Below are positions 1-8,000 of a stretch of 25,711 bases of DNA, in pieces. Source of the stretch: Methanobacteriota archaeon (GTDB taxonomy: Archaea > Thermoplasmatota > Thermoplasmata > RBG-16-68-12 > EA-27); contig JACQPO010000027.1 in NCBI GenBank assembly GCA_016207545.1, positions 1 to 25,711 of the forward strand, written 5' to 3'. The stretch's first letter is position 1, and the number at the start of each line of letters is the position of its first letter. Position numbers and translations under genes: made by a program. A model generated the notes under the pieces. The model was not told the origin of the DNA and ran no database searches. It worked only from the letters and a program-made list of their open reading frames with translations.

Positions 1-1267
1 CTTGGAGCGCCGCGACGATCGACGGGGCGACGTTCGCGGTCTCCGGGAGAGGCGCGAGGTACGTCTTCGCGCCGAGGCCCGGGTCGTGGACGATCGTGTT
101 GCCCTGCGGATAGACGAACGCCCCGAACGCGCGGAAGCCCGTGTAGATGCGGTCCCCGCGGTTGATCGCGAACGGCTCCGCCCAGTAGATCTCGAATGTC
201 ATCGTGTGCGTCACGCCGTCGACGACGACGTGGCTCACCCAGTACGCCTCGCCCGCACGTTGCCAGCCCTCCGCGACTTGGAGGCGGTCGCGCGCGATCC
301 GCACGGGGGTTGCCGGACCTGCTTCGCTCTCGCAGTGTTCGAAGGAGCCGTCCTTCAGGCACGCGCCCCCGAACTGGCGCTGGAGCCACTGCACAATCGG
401 CCTTGGGTAGAAGTTTCCGAACGCGAGGCCGGTGGCCAGCGCGAGCTTCGAGTCCTCGAAGCCGAAGTCCCATCCCTCGATTCGCGTGTCGTACTTCCCG
501 TCGACGGCAATCGTCGCGGCCGTCGTCGTGCGGTTCTCGAGGAACGTCGACGCGATCGGCGCGGCCTCGATCCCGTTCCCGACGGTCACCCTGTAGAACG
601 GGATCTCGAACGTATCACGGCCGATCGTCGCGGCCAGGTGGAACGTGAGGCTGATCTTTTCGAGGACGCCGTCTTCGCGCGTCCCCAGCCGCCACTCGTG
701 CGCCACGGGGTCATACACCCTCGCGTAGGGTACGTTGACCGCGCTGATCGTGAAGTTGACCCACGCGGACGTGTTCGTGACACCCTGTTCGAGGTCGCCG
801 TCGAGGAACCAGCGGGTCTGCAGGCTCAGAACTTTCACGGGATGGTCCGTGGGGAAATCGGTCCGGTTGTCCAGGCGGAGGTCGAACAGCTCGTCGCTGT
901 CCACGTCGCGGAACTCAATCATGCGAGTGAAGTCCTGCATGAGGACGGTGTGGACCGGGAGACCGATCGTCTGCAGGTAGTTCCCGTGCTCGTCGTACAT
1001 CTCCGCACCGCCGAAGAACCGAACGTAGTCCACGAGGAGGCGCACGCCCTTCTCGAAGCTCTCGTTCGCAGACCAAATCACCGCCAGGGAGACGTCTCCC
1101 ACGCGGACCCGAACCATCTGGCCGCCGCCAAATCGGTCCGTGGGCGTGACCTCGACGACCGGGAGGAGCCGCTCCGCGGGCCGATCGGGGAACTCGGCCG
1201 CGACCGGCAGCGCCGCCAGAGGCGCAAGCATGGTCGCGACGAGGAGTGCGGCCGCGATTCCCTTCAT
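1..1267 (-). CDS. Secreted protein of unknown function, 3' end missing
   Basis: The reverse strand is open for 422 codons from an ATG at 1267 to the left edge with no stop, so the C-terminus is outside the window. The first 24 residues form a clear signal peptide: MKGIAAALLV, a hydrophobic alanine/leucine core, then a likely cleavage after LPVAA. The mature part is rich in beta-type and aromatic residues and has several N-x-S/T sites (for example NESF, NTSA, NFTI), as expected for an exported, possibly glycosylated archaeal surface protein. I recognise no domain. The start is supported by a ribosome binding site (GAGGTG, complement of 1272-1278) five to six bases upstream and a TATA-like box about 75 bases upstream. 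This gene therefore has a leader, unlike most genes here. It lies downstream of the SPFH gene on the same strand but appears to have its own promoter. Confidence 0.8.
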   Translation of the reverse strand, partial: MKGIAAALLVATMLAPLAALPVAAEFPDRPAERLLPVVEVTPTDRFGGGQMVRVRVGDVSLAVIWSANESFEKGVRLLVDYVRFFGGAEMYDEHGNYLQTIGLPVHTVLMQDFTRMIEFRDVDSDELFDLRLDNRTDFPTDHPVKVLSLQTRWFLDGDLEQGVTNTSAWVNFTISAVNVPYARVYDPVAHEWRLGTREDGVLEKISLTFHLAATIGRDTFEIPFYRVTVGNGIEAAPIASTFLENRTTTAATIAVDGKYDTRIEGWDFGFEDSKLALATGLAFGNFYPRPIVQWLQRQFGGACLKDGSFEHCESEAGPATPVRIARDRLQVAEGWQRAGEAYWVSHVVVDGVTHTMTFEIYWAEPFAINRGDRIYTGFRAFGAFVYPQGNTIVHDPGLGAKTYLAPLPETANVAPSIVAALQ

Positions 1268-1337
1268 GTCGTCACCTCTCATAGCGTAGCGATTCATGTC
1301 GTCTCGCTATCCACATCGCGTCGCTATGTATCACCGA

Positions 1338-1346
1338 CTATATCAA
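1338..1346 (-). promoter_or_regulatory. TATA-like promoter of the left-edge secreted protein
   Basis: The reverse strand reads TTGATATAG here, 71-79 bases before the ATG at 1267. This predicts a leader of roughly 45 bases. The leader contains an inverted repeat (tagcga and tcgcta) and further copies of the same short word, which could form a small hairpin. Confidence 0.45.
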
Positions 1347-1437
1347 ACCTGCGTCGCTCGCTACCAGGTCCGAAAACGAGAACGACCGAGGGCGGCTCCG
1401 CGGACGAAGGAGAAACTGGCGGCTGGGGGCGCGAACC

Positions 1438-2514
1438 TCAGCCGACCTTCGCCCCGCACTCCGGGCAGAACTTCGTGCCTGCGGGAACCTCGTGTCCGTT
1501 CGCGCACTTCGCGGTCGCCGCCAACGCGGTCCCGCACTCGGGACAGAACTTCGTCTCCTTCGGCGCGAACGCGCCGCACTTCGGGCACGTGACGCCCTCT
1601 TCCATCCGGGCGCCGCACGAGCCGCAGAACTTCATCGTGGCGGCGTTCATCGTCCCGCACTTCGGACACGGCTTCTGCGGCTGCTGTGGCGGCGCGGGTT
1701 GCTGCTGCCCCATCTGCTGGGCCATCTGGTAGCCCATGCCGATCCCCGCGCCGACGCCCACGCCAGCCCCGGCGGCGCCGGTGGGATTCACCGCTGCATC
1801 CCGCATCGCCGTGCCCGTCTGGTACTGCACGAAGCTCGTGCCGGTGATCTGCATCGCGGCGCGTGCGTCGACCGCCTTCTGCACTTCCTCGGGCAGCGTG
1901 ATGTACAGCCCGCTGAGCTTCTGGATCTCGATCCCGTACGGGTCGAACTGCGGCCCGGCCTTCTGGAGCACGACCTGCTCGATCTCCATGAGGTTCGCCG
2001 CCAAGTCCGCGACGCCCAACCCGCGCTGCTTCAGCTCGCCGAGGGCGTCGTACACGACCGCGACGATCTGCTCCCGCAGCCGGTCCTCGACCGCCGCGGC
2101 GGTTGCGAGGCCCAGCGTGCCCACGAACTGGTTGATGAAGTTCGGCGGTTCCTTGACGCGATACCGGAACTCGCCGAACAGCCGGAGGTTCACGAGTCCG
2201 AAATCCCGGTCACGGAACTGGTACGGCTGCTTGGAGCCGAACTTGCCGTCGAACGGTCGCTTTTGCAGGTAATAGACCTGCGCCTCCTGGCGGACGCCGA
2301 TCAGCTTCATGATCGGGCCGACGATCGGCGCGTCGAGGGACGTGAGCGCATACCGGTCCGGCCGATCGATGTAGGCGAGCGCCTTCCCGTCGCGGTAGAA
2401 CACCGCGAACTCGTCCTCGCGGACGACGATGTTGTCGTTGAACCGGATGTTCCGCGGCGCGCGCCACAACAGGTTGTTGCCCTTCGCCACGTCGTCCCAC
2501 GCGATCGTCGCCAT
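1438..2514 (-). CDS. SPFH/band-7 domain protein with C-terminal zinc ribbons
   Basis: This 358-residue protein starts MATIAWDDVAKGNNLLW. Residues about 10-230 match the SPFH (band-7, stomatin/flotillin-like) domain of the 'virion core protein'/YdjI type: a beta-rich start with FRDRDFGLVNLRLFGEFRYR, then a long helical part ending near ALGELKQRGLGVADLAANLMEIE. A glycine- and glutamine-rich linker (GAGVGVGAG, then MAQQMGQQQPAPPQQPQ) leads to three zinc-ribbon-like modules built from CPKCG, FCGSCG and FCPECG pairs; the last begins CANGHE. The ATG at 2514 shares its A with the TGA of the upstream gene, so the two are translationally coupled. The open frame extends upstream of 2514, but that part is the antisense-type sequence inside the neighbouring gene. 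The protein probably forms membrane-associated oligomers in an envelope-stress system; this role is inferred from family and neighbours. Confidence 0.85.
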   Translation of the reverse strand: MATIAWDDVAKGNNLLWRAPRNIRFNDNIVVREDEFAVFYRDGKALAYIDRPDRYALTSLDAPIVGPIMKLIGVRQEAQVYYLQKRPFDGKFGSKQPYQFRDRDFGLVNLRLFGEFRYRVKEPPNFINQFVGTLGLATAAAVEDRLREQIVAVVYDALGELKQRGLGVADLAANLMEIEQVVLQKAGPQFDPYGIEIQKLSGLYITLPEEVQKAVDARAAMQITGTSFVQYQTGTAMRDAAVNPTGAAGAGVGVGAGIGMGYQMAQQMGQQQPAPPQQPQKPCPKCGTMNAATMKFCGSCGARMEEGVTCPKCGAFAPKETKFCPECGTALAATAKCANGHEVPAGTKFCPECGAKVG

Positions 2515-3044
2515 CAGCGCACCTCCGTCCTCGTGATCACGAGCATCCGCCGCTTGAACGTCGCTTCCACGTCCGCGAGCATGGACTTGATCCTGTTGAG
2601 GTGGTCCATCACCTCCGCAGGCTCGCCGGGTGCCGCGGCGTCCATGGCGGACGCCTCCTGAGAAAGCGTGTCGACGTTCTCGAGCAAGGTCGCGTCCCAC
2701 TCGTACAGCTTGTTGAGCTGCGGCTCGAGCACCTTGATGTCCGCGACGAGCGGGGAGTACCCCTGCTCCGCGTGGCGAATCTGCCCCTCGAGGCTCTGCG
2801 CCTTCAGGATCACGGCGCCGAGGGGCTCGAGCGCCTTCAGCTGGTAGTTCGACGTGAGGGATCCCCGCGCGCCCTCGAGCTGGTGCCGCACGTCCTTCAA
2901 CCGGTTCGCGAGCTGGATTCGCAGCAGGTTGTCCGCCGTCCGGAGGTCCTCCCGGCGGCGGTACCCCGCAAACCCGGGTACGTGGAGCTGAATCCGCTTG
3001 AGCAGTCCGCGGTCTTCATCGACGCGTTCTCGCATGTCAACCAT
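2514..3044 (-). CDS. Helical protein of an SPFH/Psp-like operon
   Basis: This predicted protein of 176 residues is almost entirely alpha-helical and probably coiled-coil. Its N-terminus reads RIQLHVPGFAGYRRREDLRTADNLLR. This resembles the PG-(Y/F)-x-GY-(K/R)-x-(K/R)-E segment seen in bacterial proteins encoded beside SPFH genes, an assignment made from memory. There is no signal peptide or membrane segment. The ATG at 3044 was chosen because it has a GAGGTG ribosome binding site six bases upstream (complement of about 3051-3056), and because the frame further upstream is only a shadow. It is the middle gene of three: 23 bases separate it from the membrane-protein gene upstream, and its stop overlaps the start of the SPFH gene by one base. 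Its function is not known. Confidence 0.8.
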   Translation of the reverse strand: MVDMRERVDEDRGLLKRIQLHVPGFAGYRRREDLRTADNLLRIQLANRLKDVRHQLEGARGSLTSNYQLKALEPLGAVILKAQSLEGQIRHAEQGYSPLVADIKVLEPQLNKLYEWDATLLENVDTLSQEASAMDAAAPGEPAEVMDHLNRIKSMLADVEATFKRRMLVITRTEVR

Positions 3045-3067
3045 TCGATACACCTCGGTCACGGCGG

Positions 3068-3325
3068 CTAGCGCAGGAGCTTCGCCACGAGCAGGTAGAC
3101 GCCCGCGAGCATCACGAGCAGCGGGATGAGCAGGTCGAAGTTCAGCACGATGTAACCCAGGCTTCCAAGCAGCCAGAGGAACCCCACGAGGAGGAGGACG
3201 AGGCCCCAGAAGATGCCTCCCCGCCGCGTCGTGATTTCCATCGCGGTCCGATAGTCCGGGTTCACCCCACGTCCGCCCGCAGGCTTCGCCGACTCCGCCG
3301 CCTCCGCCATGTTCGCTGTGCGCAT
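3068..3325 (-). CDS. Small LiaI/LiaF-like two-helix membrane protein
   Basis: This 85-residue protein has a polar N-terminal tail (about 35 residues) and then two membrane helices, GIFWGLVLLLVGFLWLLGSL and LLIPLLVMLAGVYLLVAKLL, joined by a short loop with YIVLNFD. The pattern RxGxxFWGLVLLLVG followed by a second helix with GVYLL matches the LiaI-LiaF-like transmembrane region (DUF5668 type) found in envelope-stress operons. An alternative start is the methionine at residue 6 (3310). The TATA-like box centred near 3359 fits the ATG at 3325 with a very short leader. It is the first gene of the operon that ends with the SPFH protein. Confidence 0.82.
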   Translation of the reverse strand: MRTANMAEAAESAKPAGGRGVNPDYRTAMEITTRRGGIFWGLVLLLVGFLWLLGSLGYIVLNFDLLIPLLVMLAGVYLLVAKLLR

Positions 3326-3355
3326 GGGCCTCGCCCCTTAAAAGTATTGATGTGT

Positions 3356-3363
3356 GTATAAAG
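3356..3363 (-). promoter_or_regulatory. TATA-like promoter of the LiaI-like/SPFH operon
   Basis: The reverse strand reads CTTTATAC, centred about 34 bases before the ATG at 3325, in a short AT-rich patch within GC-rich sequence. Confidence 0.55.
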
Positions 3364-3404
3364 GGAGGATACGGGAGTCCCCGAGATTCCCGGGCGCGGG
3401 GGTC

Positions 3405-3411
3405 CATATAG
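3405..3411 (+). promoter_or_regulatory. TATA-like promoter of the PIN-domain gene
   Basis: The word catatag is centred 24 bases before the proposed GTG start at 3432, so the transcript would be leaderless or nearly so. A GGAGG at 3424-3428 lies too close to the start to decide. Confidence 0.45.
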
Positions 3412-3431
3412 CCGCGGCTCCTTGGAGGCGC

Positions 3432-3797
3432 GTGGCTCGGCCCCGCGTCGTCCTCGATTCGAACGCGCTCTTGATGCCGTTCCAGTTTCGGGTCAATCTC
3501 GACGCGGAACTCGCGCGCCTCCTGGGCGATTGCGACATCTACGTGCCCGCCCCGATTGTCCGGGAGCTCGAGCGAATCGCGAAGCGAAGTCGGCGTGCGA
3601 AGGCGGCGCTCGCCTTGGCAGCGAAGTATCGCGCGTACGAGGCACAGGGGCCCGGCGACGCGGCGGTAATCGAAGCCGCGGAGGCGTTGAGCGCCCATGT
3701 CGTCACAAACGACCGCGAGCTCACGAGAATTCTGCGGGAGCGGCGCATCCCGCGCATTACGTTGCGATCGAAGACGCACCTCGTCCTGGAACCGTGA
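3432..3797 (+). CDS. PIN-domain ribonuclease-like protein (FCF1/VapC9 type)
   Basis: This 121-residue protein is a single PIN domain. The conserved acidic residues of the metal-dependent nuclease centre are visible: Asp9 in VVLDSNALLMPF, Glu45 in VRELERI, Asp76 in GPGDAAVIEAA and Asp94 in VTNDREL. The arrangement fits the archaeal FCF1/VapC9-like group often annotated as rRNA-processing or toxin-like nucleases. No antitoxin-like gene is adjacent, so a housekeeping RNA-processing role is more likely than a toxin-antitoxin role. The frame is open to 3354, but residues before VARPRVVLD do not look like PIN sequence, and the GTG at 3432 has both a TATA-like box and GGAGG just upstream. It ends three bases before the convergent membrane-protein gene. 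Confidence 0.85.
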   Translation: MARPRVVLDSNALLMPFQFRVNLDAELARLLGDCDIYVPAPIVRELERIAKRSRRAKAALALAAKYRAYEAQGPGDAAVIEAAEALSAHVVTNDRELTRILRERRIPRITLRSKTHLVLEP

Positions 3798-3800
3798 CAG

Positions 3801-4205
3801 CTACGGGGCCCCTCGGCGAAGCGCCCCGTACCGGGATGCGTATATCGCGAGGCGGACCGCGAAGACGACGACCGCGAGGACGAGCAGGGCGGTGAAGGCG
3901 AGGTCCCCCATCGCGACCGTGAGCGTGATGAGCCACGCGTGGAGGCCGAGGAGGGCCGCGAGGACGGGGACCATGATGCGGATTCGCCGCCGCTCGTCGA
4001 CGGGCGTGCCCGCGTTGGCGGCCGGCCGACGGTACTCGTTCGCATAGTGCAAGATTCTCCACGCGAACAGGCCGATCGCAACGACGAGCAGGAACGCGAG
4101 GGGCGCGTTCCGGGCCGCGAGCATTCGGGCCAGGAGCCACAGGTGGAATCCGAGGAGTCCCAGGAACGCCGCGATGAGAAGGAGCGCACGACGACGAACG
4201 TCCAT
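3801..4205 (-). CDS. Four-helix membrane protein of unknown function
   Basis: The 134-residue product has four predicted membrane helices arranged as two similar pairs: LLLIAAFLGLLGFHLWLLARML with APLAFLLVVAIGLFAWRIL, and MVPVLAALLGLHAWLITLTV with AFTALLVLAVVVFAVRLAI. Both pairs share the pattern LGLxxxHxWLL...AFxxLLVxA...R, so the gene probably arose by internal duplication. A charged loop (RRPAANAGTPVDERRR) separates the pairs. No domain is recognised. The ATG at 4205 is about 30 bases downstream of a TATA-like box, as in other leaderless genes here. The gene is divergent from riboflavin kinase. Confidence 0.8.
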   Translation of the reverse strand: MDVRRRALLLIAAFLGLLGFHLWLLARMLAARNAPLAFLLVVAIGLFAWRILHYANEYRRPAANAGTPVDERRRIRIMVPVLAALLGLHAWLITLTVAMGDLAFTALLVLAVVVFAVRLAIYASRYGALRRGAP

Positions 4206-4230
4206 GTGCGCGCGGCCGAGCGCGGAACGC

Positions 4231-4238
4231 CTAATAAG
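4231..4238 (-). promoter_or_regulatory. TATA-like promoter of the four-helix membrane protein
   Basis: The reverse strand reads CTTATTAG, centred about 30 bases before the ATG at 4205. Confidence 0.5.
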
Positions 4239-4268
4239 TCTCGCCTCCGTACCACGCGGTTCAGAACG

Positions 4269-4274
4269 TTTATC
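4269..4274 (+). promoter_or_regulatory. TATA-like promoter of riboflavin kinase
   Basis: The word tttatc lies in the divergent intergenic region. At the spacing seen for neighbouring genes, transcription would begin near 4297-4301, which argues against the ATG at 4288 as start. Confidence 0.5.
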
Positions 4275-4298
4275 TCGCGCCCGGGGCATGGTCAGCCC

Positions 4299-4976
4299 AC
4301 GAAGCCGTACCACGTCGACACCCTGAAGCACATCGCCCTCCTCGGCGGCACAAAGGAATACGTGGGCCTGTCGAGCAAGGAGCTCGGCAAGATGCTCGGC
4401 GTGAGCCAGCAGTCCGCGTCCCAGCGGATCTTGGAACTCCTCGAGGCGGAGCTCATCCAGCGGGACTTGGCCGTGCGTAGGCAGCGCGTGCGCCTCTCCC
4501 CGAAGGGCCTCGAGATGCTCCGCAAGGAGTTCGCGGACTACAAACGGATCTTCGAGGTGCACGAGGGATTCACGATCCGAGGGGTCGTGACGAGCGGGCT
4601 CGGGGAGGGCGCGTTCTACATGAAGCAGCGGGGATACAAGGAGCAGTTCCGCCGGAAGCTGGGGTACGAGCCGTTCGAGGGCACCCTCAACGTGCGCATC
4701 CAGGGGAGCGAGCTCGCGAAGCTCGACATCCTGTGGAAGGAGCCCGGGATTGCGATCGACGGCTTCGTGGACACGGGACGCACGTTCGGCGGCGCGAAGT
4801 GTTTCCCCGCGAAACTGCAGGGCGTCGACTGCGGGGTCATCCTTCCAATACGGACGCACCACACGGACAACCTCGAGTTGATCTCGCGGGTCCACCTGCG
4901 ATCGAAGCTCGATCTTGTGGATGGCGCGCTCATCGCGGTCGACGTGCGCCTCGTGCCCGGGGCAAACGTTGAATAA
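4299..4976 (+). CDS. ribK: CTP-dependent riboflavin kinase with winged-helix domain
   Basis: The product phosphorylates riboflavin to FMN using CTP, the archaeal route (EC 2.7.1.161). Residues about 1-85 form a winged helix, with KHIALLGG, SSKELGKMLGVSQQSASQRI and a wing at QRVRLSPKGLEML. Residues about 90-225 are the kinase domain, with GLGEGAFYM, the GTLNVRI motif and VILPIRTHHTDNLELIS. This two-domain form is common in Euryarchaeota and suggests flavin-responsive regulation. The start is unresolved. No in-frame ATG, GTG or TTG lies near the expected N-terminus. An ATG at 4288 is out of frame and stops after 12 codons. By the TATA spacing and by homology the protein should begin at ACG-AAG-CCG (4299), giving 225 residues, so the ACG may be an altered ATG. 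A lost base after 4288 is the alternative. Confidence 0.85.
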   Translation, partial: TKPYHVDTLKHIALLGGTKEYVGLSSKELGKMLGVSQQSASQRILELLEAELIQRDLAVRRQRVRLSPKGLEMLRKEFADYKRIFEVHEGFTIRGVVTSGLGEGAFYMKQRGYKEQFRRKLGYEPFEGTLNVRIQGSELAKLDILWKEPGIAIDGFVDTGRTFGGAKCFPAKLQGVDCGVILPIRTHHTDNLELISRVHLRSKLDLVDGALIAVDVRLVPGANVE

Positions 4977-5016
4977 ACGTACGGCCCATCTTGTCCGCGG
5001 GTACGCTGGGGGGGCG

Positions 5017-8000
5017 ATGGGGCAGACCTTTAGCTGTCTAAGCCGACCTAGTTTCGCACTGGTGCTCGCGGTCGGCTTCGTCGGGGCCGTGTTCGCGGGC
5101 CCCGTCGCGACCTACGTGCCCTACCGGGAGGCCTTCCCGGATTCCCCGCCCACAGTCCCGTCATCTTCCGTGGAGACGGGCATGCCGTCCCTCGATCCGG
5201 ACGACGCCCGCTTCCTCGGCGTCGCGGGCGCGGGCCTGGAGACTTTGGCGGGCGTGAAGACGGTCCTGTTCCTCGGCCTGCCCGAGGGCACGACGACGTT
5301 CACGGTCGGCCTGTTCGACGGCGACGTCGGGGGCGCCTGGGACTCGGGGACGGGCTCCTTCGTGTATCGGCTTTATAAAGACCCCCTGAAGACGGGGACG
5401 ACGACGACCCTCGTGGACACGATCGCGAGCGCGCAGGCGGTCGACGACGACTGGCACGATCGCGAGTACACGACGGATTCCGGCGCCCGCGCCCCGTCGG
5501 GGAACTACTTCTACCGCTTGGAGGCGTCCTGGGAGGCCGATCCGCCCCTCCTCGCGTACAACAACTTCAAGGTGCGGACGTCCGGGCAGGTCAGCCTCGG
5601 GGCCGGCCAAGACTTCGGGTTTGCCGCCGGCCCGCAGAACATCGGCTCGGACCCGGACGTAGGGTCCGGGGACCCGAACCCCGGGGACCAGAACGACCCC
5701 AACGCGAACTCCTACGACGGCACGTTCACGTTCTTCTTCTACGTACCGAAGACCCTCACCTCGATCGAGTTCTGGGACGGGGATGCGGACCGCGCGGACG
5801 ACACGGACGACACGAACACGCCGAACACGGACCCGGACGGGCCCGGGCCCGCCCAGCCGGAGGGCTCGCACCCTGGGATTCCCGCGGACGACGGGGAGCC
5901 CGGCCGGGAGGACTGCTGCAAGGTCACGACCAACATCTTCTACGACGTCCTCGACCCGAACGGCACCCTGTACACGAACGGAAACCCCTCCGGGAACGTC
6001 GAATGGGAGCGGTTCGCGATCGGGCCCGCCAGCATTGACCCGGACGTCGTTGTGACCGGGACCCTGCCCGCGGGACTCTGGCGGGTCCGCGTCCGGGGCA
6101 TGGACGCGCACAACCTCGCGGTCCTGCGGTCCACGTACGAGATCTACATGAAGGAAGAACCTCCTCTCCCCGTTCACCCGGCGCCCCTCGTCGAGCCGGA
6201 TCACGACGTCACGACGGACGACGACGTCACCCTGACGTTCGCGCACACGGTCACCAACAAGGGAGAGGCGCCTTCGGATTTCGACCTCACGGCGGTGTCG
6301 GATCACGCGTGGGCGACCGCGATCTTCCACGACCTCGACGCGGACGGCGTGCTCGACCCTGGCGAGCCGCCGATCACGACGACGGGGGTCCTCGCGAAGG
6401 ACGCGTTCATCCCCATCCTCGTCACGCTCGTCGTCCCGCCGCTGACGGCGGGGACCGTGGACGTCACGACGGTGACCGCCATTTCCTTGCTTGAGTGGGC
6501 CGTGCAGGGTTCCGCGCACGACACGACCCGCGTGCGGGTGAACGTCGGGCCGACCGCGAGCGCGGGCGGGCCGTACACGGCGTCGGAAGGATCCTCGATC
6601 ACGTTCGACGCGAGCGGGAGTTCCGACCCGGACGGGGACGCGCTGACGTACGAGTGGGACTGGGACGGCGACGGCACGTTCGACGAGATCTCCGACCAGC
6701 CGACCGCAGCCCGGACGTTCGGGGACGACCTCGTCGACCACGTCGTGACCCTTCGGGTGTCCGACGGAGAGTTCGCGGACACCGCCAGCGCGCTCATCAC
6801 GATCACGAATGTCGCGCCCGCGTTGTCCCTCGGGGTCGGCCCGACGGGGGACGAGGGCGGCACGCTGCGCTTCGAGGTCCGCGTCACGGATCCGGGCAGC
6901 GACGACCTCACCGTGTTCTGGTCCGGGGACTGTGGCGGTTGGTCCTCGTCTCGGTTCTATCCGAACGACCCGGCCGACGTTCCGGACCCGGACCCGAGCC
7001 CCGACGTCCACCCGCGGGACGTCACAGACGCGCAGAACGTCGTGTGCGGGGACGACGGGACGTTCGACTGGATGGTCGAGGCGCGGGACGACGATGGGGG
7101 CGTCACGACCGCCTCCGGCGCGTTCCTCGTCGGAAACCTGCCGCCCGCGTTCACGGTGTCCCCGCCGTCCATGACCGCGACGGACGAGGGCTTGTCCGTG
7201 ACCTTGGAGGCCATCGCGGGGGACCCGGGGAGCGACGACCTCACGTTCACGTGGACGTGGGAACACGGGCCGACGGAGGTCCGCACGCACTTCAACGACG
7301 GCGCCGCGGCGGACCCCGACCCGAGCCCGAACGGGACGTTCCCGTTCTCCGCGACGGACAGCTCGACCCACACCTACGGGGACGACTGCGTGTGCCGGGT
7401 CGCCCTCCTCGTGGAGGACGACGACGGCGGCTCCGTGACGTACACGACGACGATCGAGGTGCGGAATCTTTCGCCCTCGGCGTCGATCGACGGGATCACG
7501 CAGTCCCAGACGGGCAACCTGCCCGCGGACCTCTTCCTCCCGAACCGCCCGATCCGGTTCGAAGGGTCCTCCGAGGACCCGGGGAGCGACGACCTCACGT
7601 TTGCGTGGGACTTCGGCGACGGCGGCGCCGCGAGCACGACGTACTTCAACGACGGCGCCGCGGCGGACCCCGACGAGAGCACGGGCGGCACGTTCCCGTT
7701 CGCCGCCGGGGACGTCGTCGAGCACACGTACACGGTGCCGGGGACCTACACCGTGAAGCTCCGGGTGGAGGACGACGACGTCGGCTTCGCGGAGGACACG
7801 CGGTCGATTACGATCATCTCGCCGCTCGGCCTCAAGCAGGATGCGATCCAGCGGATCAAGGCGCTCAAGTTCGAGGCGCTCGCGCGGGGGGACGACGAGT
7901 TTGTGCACCACCTCGACCGCGCGGAGGAATGGGTGTGGAAGAGCCTCGGCTACAAGCACCCGTTCCGGCCGATCGACATCGCGGCGGACCTCGGGTCCGA

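Noticed and set aside
2..1732. A 576-codon forward frame at the left end
   Set aside because: It is the shadow of the secreted protein and the SPFH gene on the reverse strand; its composition is charged and repetitive and it has no domain.
4288..4326. ATG at 4288 as start of riboflavin kinase
   Set aside because: It is in a different frame, stops after 12 codons, and lies too close to the TATA box to be in the mRNA.
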